From: Dehalococcoidia bacterium
GTDB taxonomy: Bacteria > Chloroflexota > Dehalococcoidia > Tepidiformales > Tepidiformaceae
Assembly: GCA_020853755.1 (NCBI GenBank)
Contig: JADYYG010000015.1
Coordinates: 1-36,088, forward strand
Direction: 5' to 3'
Length of the DNA stretch: 36,088 bases
A model generated the notes under the pieces. The model was not told where the DNA came from. It worked only from the letters and a program-made list of their open reading frames with translations, and made no database searches. The position numbers and the translations under genes are program-made. Below are positions 25,078 to 32,495 of this stretch, one piece after another; the stretch's first letter is position 1; each line of letters opens with the position of its first letter.

Positions 25078-25881
25078 TTTTTCGGGATTGCGCCGGAACG
25101 AGCGGACCTGCTGGAAACTCCGCTTCGGCAGATGGCGCAGGTGGACATCGCCCATTGCCCGCACGAACAGCCACGAGAGCACGACCACGACGCCGCCCAT
25201 CACCATGTCGAAGAAGTAATGGTTCCCGGTCACCGTCACCGCCCACCACATCGTCACCGACATCGCGACCGCGCCCGCGCGCACCCAGCGGTTGGAGGTG
25301 TTCGTCCAGATAGCCATCGAAGAGAGCAGGATCCAGCCGAAGTGGAAGCTCGGCAGGGCCGCGTAGTCGTTCACGAACGGCCCCGGCTGGAAGTAACTCA
25401 CGTTGCTCGTCGCCCCGTGGACCGTGTCGATGAAGCCGAAGTCGTAGCCGTAGTGCTCCATCAGCCGCGGCGGCGCGGCCGGGATAATCCAGTAGGAGAG
25501 GATGCCAATCGTCGCGGAGACCAACAGGACGTTGCGGACGAAGCGGAACTTCACCGGGTCCTTGAAGACGAGCCAGAGCGCAATCGCGAGCATGACCGGG
25601 TAATGGCCCCAGGCGTAGACCACGTTCGCGACCGACATCAGCCAGCCGTGGCCGAGGAAGGCAGCCTGCCAGCGGACTTCCTGGAAAACGCCGATGCTCT
25701 GTTCGAACTGGATGAGGCGGAGGCTGCGGCTCACCGAGCCGTCGATGTTGTCTGGCCGGATCCCGCGAAGGTAGAAATACGCCACCATGATCACGGCGGT
25801 GCCCACGATTTCGCGGGCTGCCAACCGGAACCGGCGAGCCACCGTCAGGCTGCCGGGCGCTTGCGGATTGTGGGCGACCAC
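25057..25881 (-). CDS. PAP2-superfamily membrane phosphatase, second paralogue
   Basis: 274 aa from GTG 25881, with GGAGGA eight bases upstream. Same family as the 18458 gene: YWIIPAAPPRLMEHYGYDFG matches YWLVPAAPPRLMAAHGYDLG, then AALPSFHFGW (motif C2) and TGNHYFFDMVMGG (motif C3 with catalytic His and Asp). About six helices. The C-terminal 20 residues are basic (HLPKRSFQQVRSFRRNPEKG) and the last six codons plus TAA lie within the direct repeat copy at 24906-25077. It is likely a lipid phosphate phosphatase or headgroup transferase. Alternative upstream starts give only low-complexity extensions. Confidence 0.88.
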   Translation of the reverse strand: MVAHNPQAPGSLTVARRFRLAAREIVGTAVIMVAYFYLRGIRPDNIDGSVSRSLRLIQFEQSIGVFQEVRWQAAFLGHGWLMSVANVVYAWGHYPVMLAIALWLVFKDPVKFRFVRNVLLVSATIGILSYWIIPAAPPRLMEHYGYDFGFIDTVHGATSNVSYFQPGPFVNDYAALPSFHFGWILLSSMAIWTNTSNRWVRAGAVAMSVTMWWAVTVTGNHYFFDMVMGGVVVVLSWLFVRAMGDVHLRHLPKRSFQQVRSFRRNPEKGNRAQK

Positions 25882-25944
25882 GACCAGCGTCCTCCACAGG
25901 CGTTCCGCGGACCGCGCGAGCGTTCCGCCTTTACCCGTGCGACC

Positions 25945-25974
25945 AAGCTAGCAAGGTTGAGCGCAGGCAGTCAA
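25945..25974 (-). promoter_or_regulatory. Candidate promoter of the second PAP2 gene
   Basis: On the minus strand TTGACT (25974-25969) and TAGCTT (25950-25945) are 18 bases apart and lie 63 bases upstream of GTG 25881. Confidence 0.45.
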
Positions 25975-26128
25975 GCGATAAATTCGCTCAAAGCATGAAG
26001 TTTGCGCGGACCGAACCTGTGCCCGGCCGGTGACTGCGACAGCCGTAGGAGCTTCGTTAGAAAGGTCAAGGCCGCTCGCGCGCGTTCCGCCGCGATGGGG
26101 CATACTGAAATGGAGAGGTTCGAGCAGC

Positions 26129-26419
26129 ATGAACGCTACGACCGAAGATCGTGACGAGCCGATGCAGCCGGAGTTGCCCGCGCGCAATGCCGAGGCCCTG
26201 GCGATGCAGCGATGCAAGCGCTGCCAGTTGCTCTATTCGGCCAACAAGTCTACGAGCGCGCTGAAGCTCACCTACTGTAGCTTCCTCTGCGAACTCGGGG
26301 ATCTCGGCTTCAGCATGCAGGGCCTCGAACACATGGAGCGCGCGCCGAAGGCTGAAGCAGCCCCCGAAGCGCCGGAAGCTCCTGCGGGCGAACTCGCACC
26401 CAGCGCCGCCATCATCTAA
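26129..26419 (+). CDS. Small Cys-containing protein, possible zinc binder
   Basis: 96 aa from ATG 26129. A central segment RCKRCQLLYSANKSTS...TYCSFLCELGDLGF places two CxxC-like pairs about 24 residues apart, compatible with one zinc site. The N-terminus is acidic and the C-terminus is an Ala/Pro/Glu-rich tail (APKAEAAPEAPEAPAGE). It is reminiscent of small zinc-ribbon regulators but is not assigned to a family. It is convergent with the Fic gene. Confidence 0.65.
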   Translation: MNATTEDRDEPMQPELPARNAEALAMQRCKRCQLLYSANKSTSALKLTYCSFLCELGDLGFSMQGLEHMERAPKAEAAPEAPEAPAGELAPSAAII

Positions 26420-26449
26420 TTCCGGGTTCCGAAGGTTCGGGCGAGCGCT

Positions 26450-27544
26450 CTACGTTGCCTGCTGCCCAAACCGCCCGAACTCGTTGGCGAATGCCGGCGT
26501 CGCCCGGTAGCGCGTGTTCCTGCCCTTTCCGGCTCGTTCGACCCATCCCTTCTGAACCATCTCCCCGAGGTCTGCCAGGGCTGACGAGGCTGACGTGCCG
26601 GTCAGTTCCGCATAGATGGTCGTGGAGAGCGGGGCGACGTCGAGCATCCACATGAACGCGAGCGCCTGTCGGGGGTGTACGGCCCGGCCCGCATGGTCCA
26701 TCCACTGGTGCATGCGCTCGTTGAAGCTGACCGCCATTTCCTCGAGGCTGGTTGCGGCCTGCACGAGGGCCCGGGTGTGGAACTCAACGAACGGCGTGAC
26801 ATCGATGCGGGCAACGAAGTCCTGGCCCTGTGTAGCCAGCAGCGCGTCGTAGTACTCCTGCTGCATGTCGAGGATCGCCCCGCTGACCGAGAGCGTCCCG
26901 TCGCCGGACCACCCCGTGCGTTGAAGAATCATGTCGGCAAGGAGCCGGGCCGTCCGGCCGTTGCCGTCGTCGAACGGGTGCACCGAAACGAGGCCGAAGT
27001 GGGCCATGGCGGCCACCACCGGACCGGCGTAGGTATCCTCATCGATCCATCGCTGGACTTCGTCAACGAGGCTGGCCATCAGGCTGGGGACCAGCTCTGG
27101 CGCGGGTGGGCGGTAGCGGACTTGCCGCGTCTGCGAGTTGACGATCAGGCTCGGTCCGAGGCGGTAGCGCCCGCGAGAGTTCGCCGCGGGCAGCCCACGG
27201 AGGATGACCGAGTTCATCGCCCGGATGAGTCCCTCGTCGATCCGGACGGAACGGTCCTCCGCGATCTGTTGCACAAGGTCGTAGGCGCTGTCCAGGTTCT
27301 GGAGCATTAGGACATCGGTGCTCGTCGAGTCGCCGCCTTCGACCAGGGCCGCCACGGCTTCGTCCTCTGAGAGCTGGTTGCCTTCGATGACCGTCGACGT
27401 GTGGACGCTTCGATAGCGGGCGCGTTTCAGAAAGTACGGCTCGAACCCGCGCGGGATGAGCATACGCGCGGCGTACAGTTGCGAGCGGAGATCGGCGATC
27501 GCCCGGTCGTCTTGCTCAGAGGTGATCTCAAAGCTGGGGCTCAC
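26450..27544 (-). CDS. Fic-domain protein (putative AMPylator), class II-like
   Basis: 364 aa from GTG 27544, with GGGAGGG five bases upstream. Fic enzymes transfer AMP or a similar group from a nucleotide to protein hydroxyls. The catalytic loop HPFDDGNGRTAR (189-200) is canonical, with His189. An N-terminal inhibitory helix motif S50-x3-E54-G55 (STVIEG) fits the class II pattern, in which the Glu blocks ATP binding until relieved. The C-terminal part (DVAPLSTTIYAELTGTSAS...VQKGWVERAGKGRNTRYRAT) reads as a winged-helix domain, suggesting DNA binding, as in the Fic/DUF4172-type chromosomal proteins. No antitoxin gene lies beside it. The preceding palindrome could be its own operator. Confidence 0.92.
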   Translation of the reverse strand: MSPSFEITSEQDDRAIADLRSQLYAARMLIPRGFEPYFLKRARYRSVHTSTVIEGNQLSEDEAVAALVEGGDSTSTDVLMLQNLDSAYDLVQQIAEDRSVRIDEGLIRAMNSVILRGLPAANSRGRYRLGPSLIVNSQTRQVRYRPPAPELVPSLMASLVDEVQRWIDEDTYAGPVVAAMAHFGLVSVHPFDDGNGRTARLLADMILQRTGWSGDGTLSVSGAILDMQQEYYDALLATQGQDFVARIDVTPFVEFHTRALVQAATSLEEMAVSFNERMHQWMDHAGRAVHPRQALAFMWMLDVAPLSTTIYAELTGTSASSALADLGEMVQKGWVERAGKGRNTRYRATPAFANEFGRFGQQAT

Positions 27545-27554
27545 GCACCCTCCC

Positions 27555-27606
27555 GAGGGACTAGTCCCTCAATCAGAGACGGTATTCGATATTTCTCGTT
27601 CGTCAA
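27555..27606 (-). promoter_or_regulatory. Fic promoter with 16-bp palindrome GAGGGACTAGTCCCTC
   Basis: The palindrome at 27555-27570 is perfect and lies just upstream of the ribosome site of the GTG start. On the minus strand TTGACG (27606-27601) with TACCGT (27584-27579), 16 bases apart, is a candidate promoter, so the palindrome falls downstream of -10, a repressor position. As RNA it could also hairpin near the GGGAGGG ribosome site. Confidence 0.45.
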
Positions 27607-27650
27607 GGGATTATTCGCGCAGGATGACGGATTAGTTCCCCGCTTCAGCC

Positions 27651-28400
27651 CTATTCCTTCCGGAGCAGCCGCCCGTGGACGCGGTACAGGTGGTGCAGCC
27701 GGCCGGTGTCTTTCAGTCTCCATTCCAGGTCATCGGCGCAGCGAACGGTTTCGAGGCCGGCCGACGCGAAGAGCGCGTCCCAGTCCCCCGCGGTGATGCG
27801 CCAGCGGTCGCGCGGGGTCGCGCTCAGATGCCATGAGTCCGGCGAGGCGAACAGCAGCCACCCTTCGGGCCGCACGAGCGCCGCGGCCTGTTCGAGCGCC
27901 GCCGCCGGGTCTGGCAGCGAATCGAGCACATTGACCAGGCAGGCGAGCCCGAACGCGCCCTCAACGAACGGTGGCCGGTGGAGGTCGCCAAGGACGAAGC
28001 GCACGCTCTCCGCAGACGGTTCGTTCTCCATCGTCGCGACGCCGAAGCGGGCGGCATCGAGCCGCACCGGGAACGGGAACGTGCCGCCGCGGGCCACGCG
28101 TTCGCCCCAGCGTACGAGCCACGGGTCGCTGTCGAGGCCGGTCACTGGCGCGCCGGTCCGTTCGGCCAGTTCGAACGCGAGGTTGCCCGCGCCACAGCCG
28201 AGGTCGACCACGCTGCCGACGCTGAGCCCCGGCGGGAGGAGCACTTCGCAGAGGTCCGCGTAGAAGGTCTCGCGGGCGCGTTCGTGCCGGGCGAGGAGGA
28301 AGACAGCCGCGCGGGCCGTCGCTGCGAACTCCGGCATGCCCGGCCGCAGCCCGGCCAGCCACGCGCCAAGGTCGCCGTCCGCCGGGAGGGCGCCGCTCAC
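27651..28400 (-). CDS. SAM-dependent class I methyltransferase
   Basis: 249 aa from GTG 28400. Motif I VVDLGCGAGNLAFELAE (about 65-81) binds SAM; GLDSDPWLVRWGE is motif post-I, LVNVLDSLPDPAAALEQA and GWLLFASPDSW are motifs III-IV of the Rossmann fold. Members methylate small molecules, quinones or proteins; the target is unknown. The start overlaps the stop of the oxidoreductase (GTGA), so the pair is co-translated and probably co-acts. It sits 106 bases upstream of the Fic start on the same strand. Confidence 0.9.
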   Translation of the reverse strand: MSGALPADGDLGAWLAGLRPGMPEFAATARAAVFLLARHERARETFYADLCEVLLPPGLSVGSVVDLGCGAGNLAFELAERTGAPVTGLDSDPWLVRWGERVARGGTFPFPVRLDAARFGVATMENEPSAESVRFVLGDLHRPPFVEGAFGLACLVNVLDSLPDPAAALEQAAALVRPEGWLLFASPDSWHLSATPRDRWRITAGDWDALFASAGLETVRCADDLEWRLKDTGRLHHLYRVHGRLLRKE

Positions 28401-29383
28401 GGGACGGTGAGGGCCACTTTGCCGAAGTTCTGGTTCGAAGCGAGGTACTCGTGCGCGGCCGCCGCTTCGGCCAGCGGGTAGACGCGGTCGACGACGACCT
28501 TCACGCGGCCAGCGGCGATGTGCGGGAGCACGCTCTTTTCGAACGCGCGCGTGGCGTCAGCCTTCTCTTCCAGCGGGCGGGCGCGCAGGGTGGTGCCCCG
28601 CACCGAGGCGCGTTTCGCCATCAGCGGCCCGAGGCTCACGCCAGTTGCGCCGCCGCCGAGCATGCCGACGAGCACGACGCGCCCGCGCAACGCCAGCGCC
28701 TTCATGTTCCGCTCCCAGTATTCCGGCCCGATGACATCGAGGATGACATCGACTCCGCGGCCGCCGGTCGCTTCGAGGACGGCCGCCGCGAAGTCCTGCT
28801 CCCCGTAGTTGACCGCGACGTCGAGGCCGAGCGCCTGCGCCTGTTCGAGCTTGGCGGCGCTGCCCGCCGTGCCGGCCACGAGCGAGGCGCCCATCGCCTT
28901 CGCTATCTGGATGGCGGCGACGCCCACGCCGGAGCCTGCGGCGTGGATGAGCACGGTTTCGCCCGAGACGAGGCCGCACTGGCGAAGCGCGTCATGCGCG
29001 GTGATGTACACCTCGGGGGTGGCGCCGGCCTCCTGCCAGGAGAGGTTCGCCGGGACCTTCATCGCCAACCGGTGATGCGTGACCACCTGTTCGGCATAGC
29101 CGCCGCCGGCGAGCAAGCCCATCACCCGGTCGCCCACGGCGAAGCCTTCGACCCGTGCGCCCACCGCGAGGACCTCGCCGGCGTATTCGAGACCCGGGAC
29201 TTCGAATGCGGGTTTCGGGCCGGGCTGCGGGTAGCCTCCCTGCCGCTGGAGCAGGTCGGCGCGGTTGAGCGCGGTGGCCCGGACACGGACGAGCAGGTCC
29301 TCCGGCCCGGCGATAGGGTCCGGGACCTCCTGCATTTGGAGGACCTCGGGACCACCCGGTTTCGTGATGACGACAGCGCGCAT
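28397..29383 (-). CDS. NAD(P)H:quinone oxidoreductase, PIG3-like (MDR superfamily)
   Basis: 328 aa from ATG 29383, with GAGGG nine bases upstream; the longer reading to 29578 is basic low-complexity. Zinc-free medium-chain reductase: MRAVVITKPGGPEVLQMQEV, ALNRADLLQRQGGYP, PGLEYAGEVLAVG, then ETVLIHAAGSGVGVAAIQIA with the NADPH-binding loop, and VDVILDVIGPEYWERNMKAL. The absence of structural zinc Cys and the ALNRADLLQR segment point to the TP53I3 (PIG3)/quinone oxidoreductase group. It reduces quinones using NADPH. It is coupled to the downstream methyltransferase. Confidence 0.93.
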   Translation of the reverse strand: MRAVVITKPGGPEVLQMQEVPDPIAGPEDLLVRVRATALNRADLLQRQGGYPQPGPKPAFEVPGLEYAGEVLAVGARVEGFAVGDRVMGLLAGGGYAEQVVTHHRLAMKVPANLSWQEAGATPEVYITAHDALRQCGLVSGETVLIHAAGSGVGVAAIQIAKAMGASLVAGTAGSAAKLEQAQALGLDVAVNYGEQDFAAAVLEATGGRGVDVILDVIGPEYWERNMKALALRGRVVLVGMLGGGATGVSLGPLMAKRASVRGTTLRARPLEEKADATRAFEKSVLPHIAAGRVKVVVDRVYPLAEAAAAHEYLASNQNFGKVALTVP

Positions 29384-29513
29384 AGCGGGCACCCTCGGGG
29401 CATTCACAGTTTCGCTCAAGGGTAGCAAGCGCAACCCGAACGCGACTGCCGCCAGCAAGGGCGCCGCCAGTATGATCCGAACCGATGAGGCCCGGCCCAG
29501 GAACAACCGCCGC

Positions 29514-30596
29514 ATGAGTGACGCCTTCGCGCCCGGGCCGGGGGGACGCTTCTTCGGCGTCGCCGTGCGCGGGTCCACCTACCTGCGGACGCTCTACCTG
29601 CTCGCCGGCTTCCCGTTTTCGATCGCCACCTGGGTCGCGCTGGTCACGCTGCTCTCTGTTGGCGCCGGCCTGGCCGTTACCGTCGTCGGCATCCCGCTGC
29701 TGATCATCACGATGTACCTCTGGTGCTACAACGCGGCGGTCGAGCGGCTGTTCGCGAACACCCTCCTCGGCGCGCGCATCCGGCCGTTGCCGTTCGGCGT
29801 CGAAGGTGACCTGAACGCCTGGGCGCGGATCAAAGCGCGCCTGCGCAACCCGTACACGTGGCGAACGCTCGCTTTCCTGCTGCTCCTCCGCTTCCCCATG
29901 GGCATCGCCGGGTTCTTCTGGGCGACGACTATCCTCGGGACGCTGTTCAACCTCCTCATCGTGCCCTTCAACCTCCTCTTCGGGGTCGAACGGCCGATGT
30001 ACGGCGTGACCATCGATACGCCGTGGGAGGCCGCGCTCTGCGTGCTCGCCGGCATCGCCCTCGTCGTCCCGGCGCTCCACCTGCTGAGCTTTGGCGGCTG
30101 GTTCTGCGGCCGAATCACCGAGTGGACACTGCAATCACCGGCGCGCCCCGGCGAACCGTGGGGCGAATCGTTCGACCATGCGGTCACCGCCGCGGTCACC
30201 TGGCCGGGCGTGGCCGGGCGCCGCATCACCACGGCGGCGCGCCGCGAACGCTCCATCCAGCTCCGCGTGTGGCTGGCCCACGCCGGGCTCTATGCCCTCG
30301 TCATGGCCGTCCTCCTCGTCATCGACGTCCTGACGACGCCCGGACAGTGGTGGGTGCTGTGGCCCGCGTGGGGGTGGGGGATGGCCCTCGCGCTGCACAC
30401 CGGCTACCTGCTTGGCGGCCTGCTTGGCGGCCATGCCCTGCTCTTCGCCGTCGCCGGCATCGGCTTCTTCATCATCGACGCCGAACTGGTCACCGACTCG
30501 ACGTGGTTCTTCTGGCCGCTGGTCAGCTGGGGCATCGCCCTCGCCTTCCACGCCTTCCTCTACTTCGGCTTCGCCCCGGTGCGCGCGGAAGAGTAA
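29514..30596 (+). CDS. Sensor-domain membrane protein with two C-terminal 2TM modules, no kinase
   Basis: 360 aa from ATG 29514. The N-terminal part (RTLYLLAGFPFSIATWVALV, then LLSVGAGLAVTVVGIPLLII, VERLFAN) matches the putative Sensor domain (PF13796-type) usually found ahead of histidine kinases. The end has two copies of a 2TM-type module: LRVWLAHAGLYALVMAVLLV...WPAWGWGMALALHTGYLL, then FAVAGIGFFIIDA...FFWPLVSWGIALAFHAFLYF. Neither a dimerisation helix nor an ATPase domain follows; the reading stops at TAA. So it is an orphan sensor-like membrane protein, perhaps working with a kinase elsewhere. It is divergent from the oxidoreductase, 130 bases apart. Confidence 0.78.
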   Translation: MSDAFAPGPGGRFFGVAVRGSTYLRTLYLLAGFPFSIATWVALVTLLSVGAGLAVTVVGIPLLIITMYLWCYNAAVERLFANTLLGARIRPLPFGVEGDLNAWARIKARLRNPYTWRTLAFLLLLRFPMGIAGFFWATTILGTLFNLLIVPFNLLFGVERPMYGVTIDTPWEAALCVLAGIALVVPALHLLSFGGWFCGRITEWTLQSPARPGEPWGESFDHAVTAAVTWPGVAGRRITTAARRERSIQLRVWLAHAGLYALVMAVLLVIDVLTTPGQWWVLWPAWGWGMALALHTGYLLGGLLGGHALLFAVAGIGFFIIDAELVTDSTWFFWPLVSWGIALAFHAFLYFGFAPVRAEE

Positions 30597-30644
30597 GGGG
30601 GAGGTGGGATTTTGGATTGGGGATTGGGGATTGCTGGGGTGGAG
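30597..30644. repeat. Short T/G-rich tandem run (GGATTGGG-like)
   Basis: GGATTTTGGATTGGGGATTG followed by GGGATTGCTGGGG: three or four imperfect copies of GATTGGG between the membrane protein and the restriction-modification operon. It marks the left border of the lower-GC block. Confidence 0.5.
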
Positions 30645-30905
30645 TCAGTCCACGCGGCGGAACGCCGTCATCTCCTCAAGCTGGCTCCGTGAGACGTACG
30701 TCTTGCGGTCGCCCTGACGGCGGTACCGGGCCAACCCTTCTTTGATCAGCCGGAAGATGGTGCTCCGGGAGATGCCGTACTCCAGGACAGCAGCATCGAT
30801 GGAGATCAGGTCATACAGACTGTTGACATCTGGCTGGTCAAAGTATGCCCAACCGTAAGGAAGAGTTTCCGAAATGGCATTCAGATCGAATTGGGCATTC
30901 GGCAC
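30645..30905 (-). CDS. Small HTH_17-like DNA-binding protein
   Basis: 86 aa if GTG 30905 is the start; an ATG 90 bases further up would overlap the glycosylase frame for longer, and no other ATG/GTG/TTG is in frame. The C-terminal 50 residues (LISIDAAVLEYGISRSTIFR, then LIKEGLARYRRQGDRKTYVSRS) match the HTH_17/excisionase-type winged helix: a first helix with AA, the G-S/I-S-R-S-T turn, then a basic wing. It ends the R-M operon; it may be a controller (C-protein analogue) or an excisionase-like remnant. The N-terminal 35 residues are unassigned. Confidence 0.7.
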   Translation of the reverse strand: MPNAQFDLNAISETLPYGWAYFDQPDVNSLYDLISIDAAVLEYGISRSTIFRLIKEGLARYRRQGDRKTYVSRSQLEEMTAFRRVD

Positions 30906-31554
30906 ATCGGGGCTTGCGGGGCACGCAGAGGTGCATCGTGAAATCCAGCACGGCGTAATTGTAGTCTCGGAAGACCCTGCCAGGCGTGAGGGCATCCGCC
31001 ATCAAGTAGACCCATCTCTTTCGTCGGGTTTCTGCGTCGTACGGGCGGCGCTCCAGCCGGGAGAGCCATCGGGCAACGTTGTTGTCGATGATCACCGCTC
31101 GCTGACCACGATGCATACTGAGCCACGCGGCCGCCGCGTACGGCCCCACTCCGGGGAGCGCCCTCAATCCTGCCAACTGTTCAGGTGGCGATCCTCCGGC
31201 AACTGCCACCTGCCGTGCGGTCTCGTAGAGCAGCGGCCCGCGCCAGTGGAGTCCGGTTTGCGACGTGATTTCCATGGCAACCCCCGGCCCGGCGTCGACG
31301 AGTGCTTCGGCTGTTGGGAATCGCTCTCGAAGCCGGAGAAAGACCGTCTCCGCCTGCGCGGCCCGCGTCCGATGGAGGAGCATCTCCGCCACGAGGGTCA
31401 GCCATGGATCTGACTCGGTGCGCCATGCGTAATCCGCGAAGTTCGCGCGGCCCCACCTCAGGAGGCGGCGTCGAATGCGTTCGATTCTTCGAGCAGCCTC
31501 CCCGTTACCAGCTCTCTCGGGGGCGCGAGCTCGATCTGGCGTGGGCGAAGCCAT
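30838..31554 (-). CDS. Mig-like T:G mismatch DNA glycosylase (HhH, [4Fe-4S])
   Basis: 238 aa from ATG 31554 (GGGAGA eight bases upstream). HhH-GPD glycosylase of the EndoIII/MutY superfamily. EMLLHRTRA (57-65) is like the EILLRRTTA of Mig.MthI. The hairpin is LPGVGPY with Tyr139 exactly where EndoIII has the catalytic Lys and MutY a Ser; the catalytic Asp157 (VIIDNNV) is 18 residues on, the same spacing as Tyr126/Asp144 of Mig.MthI. The iron-sulphur Cys are C210, C217, C220 and C226 (C-x6-C-x2-C-x5-C). These traits point to removal of T from T:G mismatches left by 5-methylcytosine deamination. The gene overlaps the methyltransferase by 97 bases, supporting this role. Confidence 0.88.
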   Translation of the reverse strand: MASPTPDRARAPERAGNGEAARRIERIRRRLLRWGRANFADYAWRTESDPWLTLVAEMLLHRTRAAQAETVFLRLRERFPTAEALVDAGPGVAMEITSQTGLHWRGPLLYETARQVAVAGGSPPEQLAGLRALPGVGPYAAAAWLSMHRGQRAVIIDNNVARWLSRLERRPYDAETRRKRWVYLMADALTPGRVFRDYNYAVLDFTMHLCVPRKPRCAECPIRSECHFGNSSLRLGIL

Positions 31555-32495
31555 CGCGTGATCTCCCGGGCAACAGCCTCGACAACAGGCACAACCACCG
31601 AGTTGCCGAACTGCTTATATGCACGAGTGTCACTCACGGGGATCTTGAAGTCATCCGGAAAGCCCATGAGGCGTGCGCATTCACGTGGTGTGAGCCGCCG
31701 GGGCGGCAGCCGGTCACCCTGGGAAAGCAGGATCTCCGAGCCGTCCTTGTAGTAGCGCGCCGAGAGCGTTCGAGTCACGGCATTTGGGTCCTCGGGGTCA
31801 ACCAAACCGAAGCCGAAGCCGTTGCCGGCCGCGCGATGCTTCGCGGCGTAGTCCTGGAGGTAGTTCCAGAGATTGATGGTCAGCGTGTACTTGAACTCCG
31901 GACTGGGCTCCAGGATGTCCTGCAGAGCAACTCGGGTGTTCGGGATCACCGGGAACTTAAACGGTGTCGGGATCCGGAAGCCGACGATATAGATGCGCTC
32001 CCGGTGCTGAGGCACCGCAGCCTGACCATCAATGACCTTCCAGTGGACGTCGTACCCGAGGTCATTCTCAAGCGTGTCGAGGATTGTCTCGAATGTTCTC
32101 CCTCGGTCGTGGCTGACCAGGTTTTTGACGTTCTCCAGCATGAACGCGGCTGGCCGCTTGGCATCGATGATGCGGGCGACATCGAAGAAAAGCGTCCCCT
32201 GGGTCTTGTTCTGGAACCCGTGGGCACGGCCAAGGGCGTTGTGCTTGGATACCCCTGCGATAGAGAACGGCTGAAACGGGAACCCCGCTACGAGCACGTC
32301 GTGTTCCGGACAGTCCTCCATATTTGTGAGTCGGGTAATATCGCCGAAGATCTCGCCGTCGAAATTGGCCGAGTAGGTCTTCTGGGCGTAGGTGTCCCAC
32401 TCCGAGGTGAAGATGCACTCACCCCCGGCCCGCTCGAACCCGAGCCGCATGCCACCGATGCCAGCGAAGAGATCGACAAAGGTGAACGAACTCAT
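31458..32495 (-). CDS. Dcm-like cytosine-C5 DNA methyltransferase with catalytic Cys replaced by Phe
   Basis: 345 aa. Family motifs: [18 protein letters not shown] (8-24); [13 protein letters not shown] (71-81), in which PCQ is PFQ (Phe74, codon TTT at 32276-32274); VI ENV (121-123); [14 protein letters not shown] (163-172); and motif [17 protein letters not shown]. The region [11 protein letters not shown]...[16 protein letters not shown] and [14 protein letters not shown] is close to Dcm/M.EcoRII, so a CCWGG-like target is possible but not proven. The rest looks intact, so the Cys-to-Phe change is isolated and a single-base step (TGT to TTT). The cysteine is the nucleophile that attacks C6 of cytosine, so this protein is expected to be inactive unless the base is misread. 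Its ATG overlaps the nuclease stop (ATGA). Confidence 0.93.
   Translation of the reverse strand: MSSFTFVDLFAGIGGMRLGFERAGGECIFTSEWDTYAQKTYSANFDGEIFGDITRLTNMEDCPEHDVLVAGFPFQPFSIAGVSKHNALGRAHGFQNKTQGTLFFDVARIIDAKRPAAFMLENVKNLVSHDRGRTFETILDTLENDLGYDVHWKVIDGQAAVPQHRERIYIVGFRIPTPFKFPVIPNTRVALQDILEPSPEFKYTLTINLWNYLQDYAAKHRAAGNGFGFGLVDPEDPNAVTRTLSARYYKDGSEILLSQGDRLPPRRLTPRECARLMGFPDDFKIPVSDTRAYKQFGNSVVVPVVEAVAREITRWLRPRQIELAPPRELVTGRLLEESNAFDAAS

Noticed and set aside
24601..25998. Plus-strand 465-codon open frame
   Set aside because: Antisense to the PAP2 gene with its clear motifs, and low-complexity (His/Arg-rich); a high-GC shadow.
30838..31554. MutY or endonuclease III assignment
   Set aside because: The catalytic position after LPGVG-x holds Tyr, not Lys (EndoIII) or Ser (MutY), and EMLLHRTRA is Mig-like.
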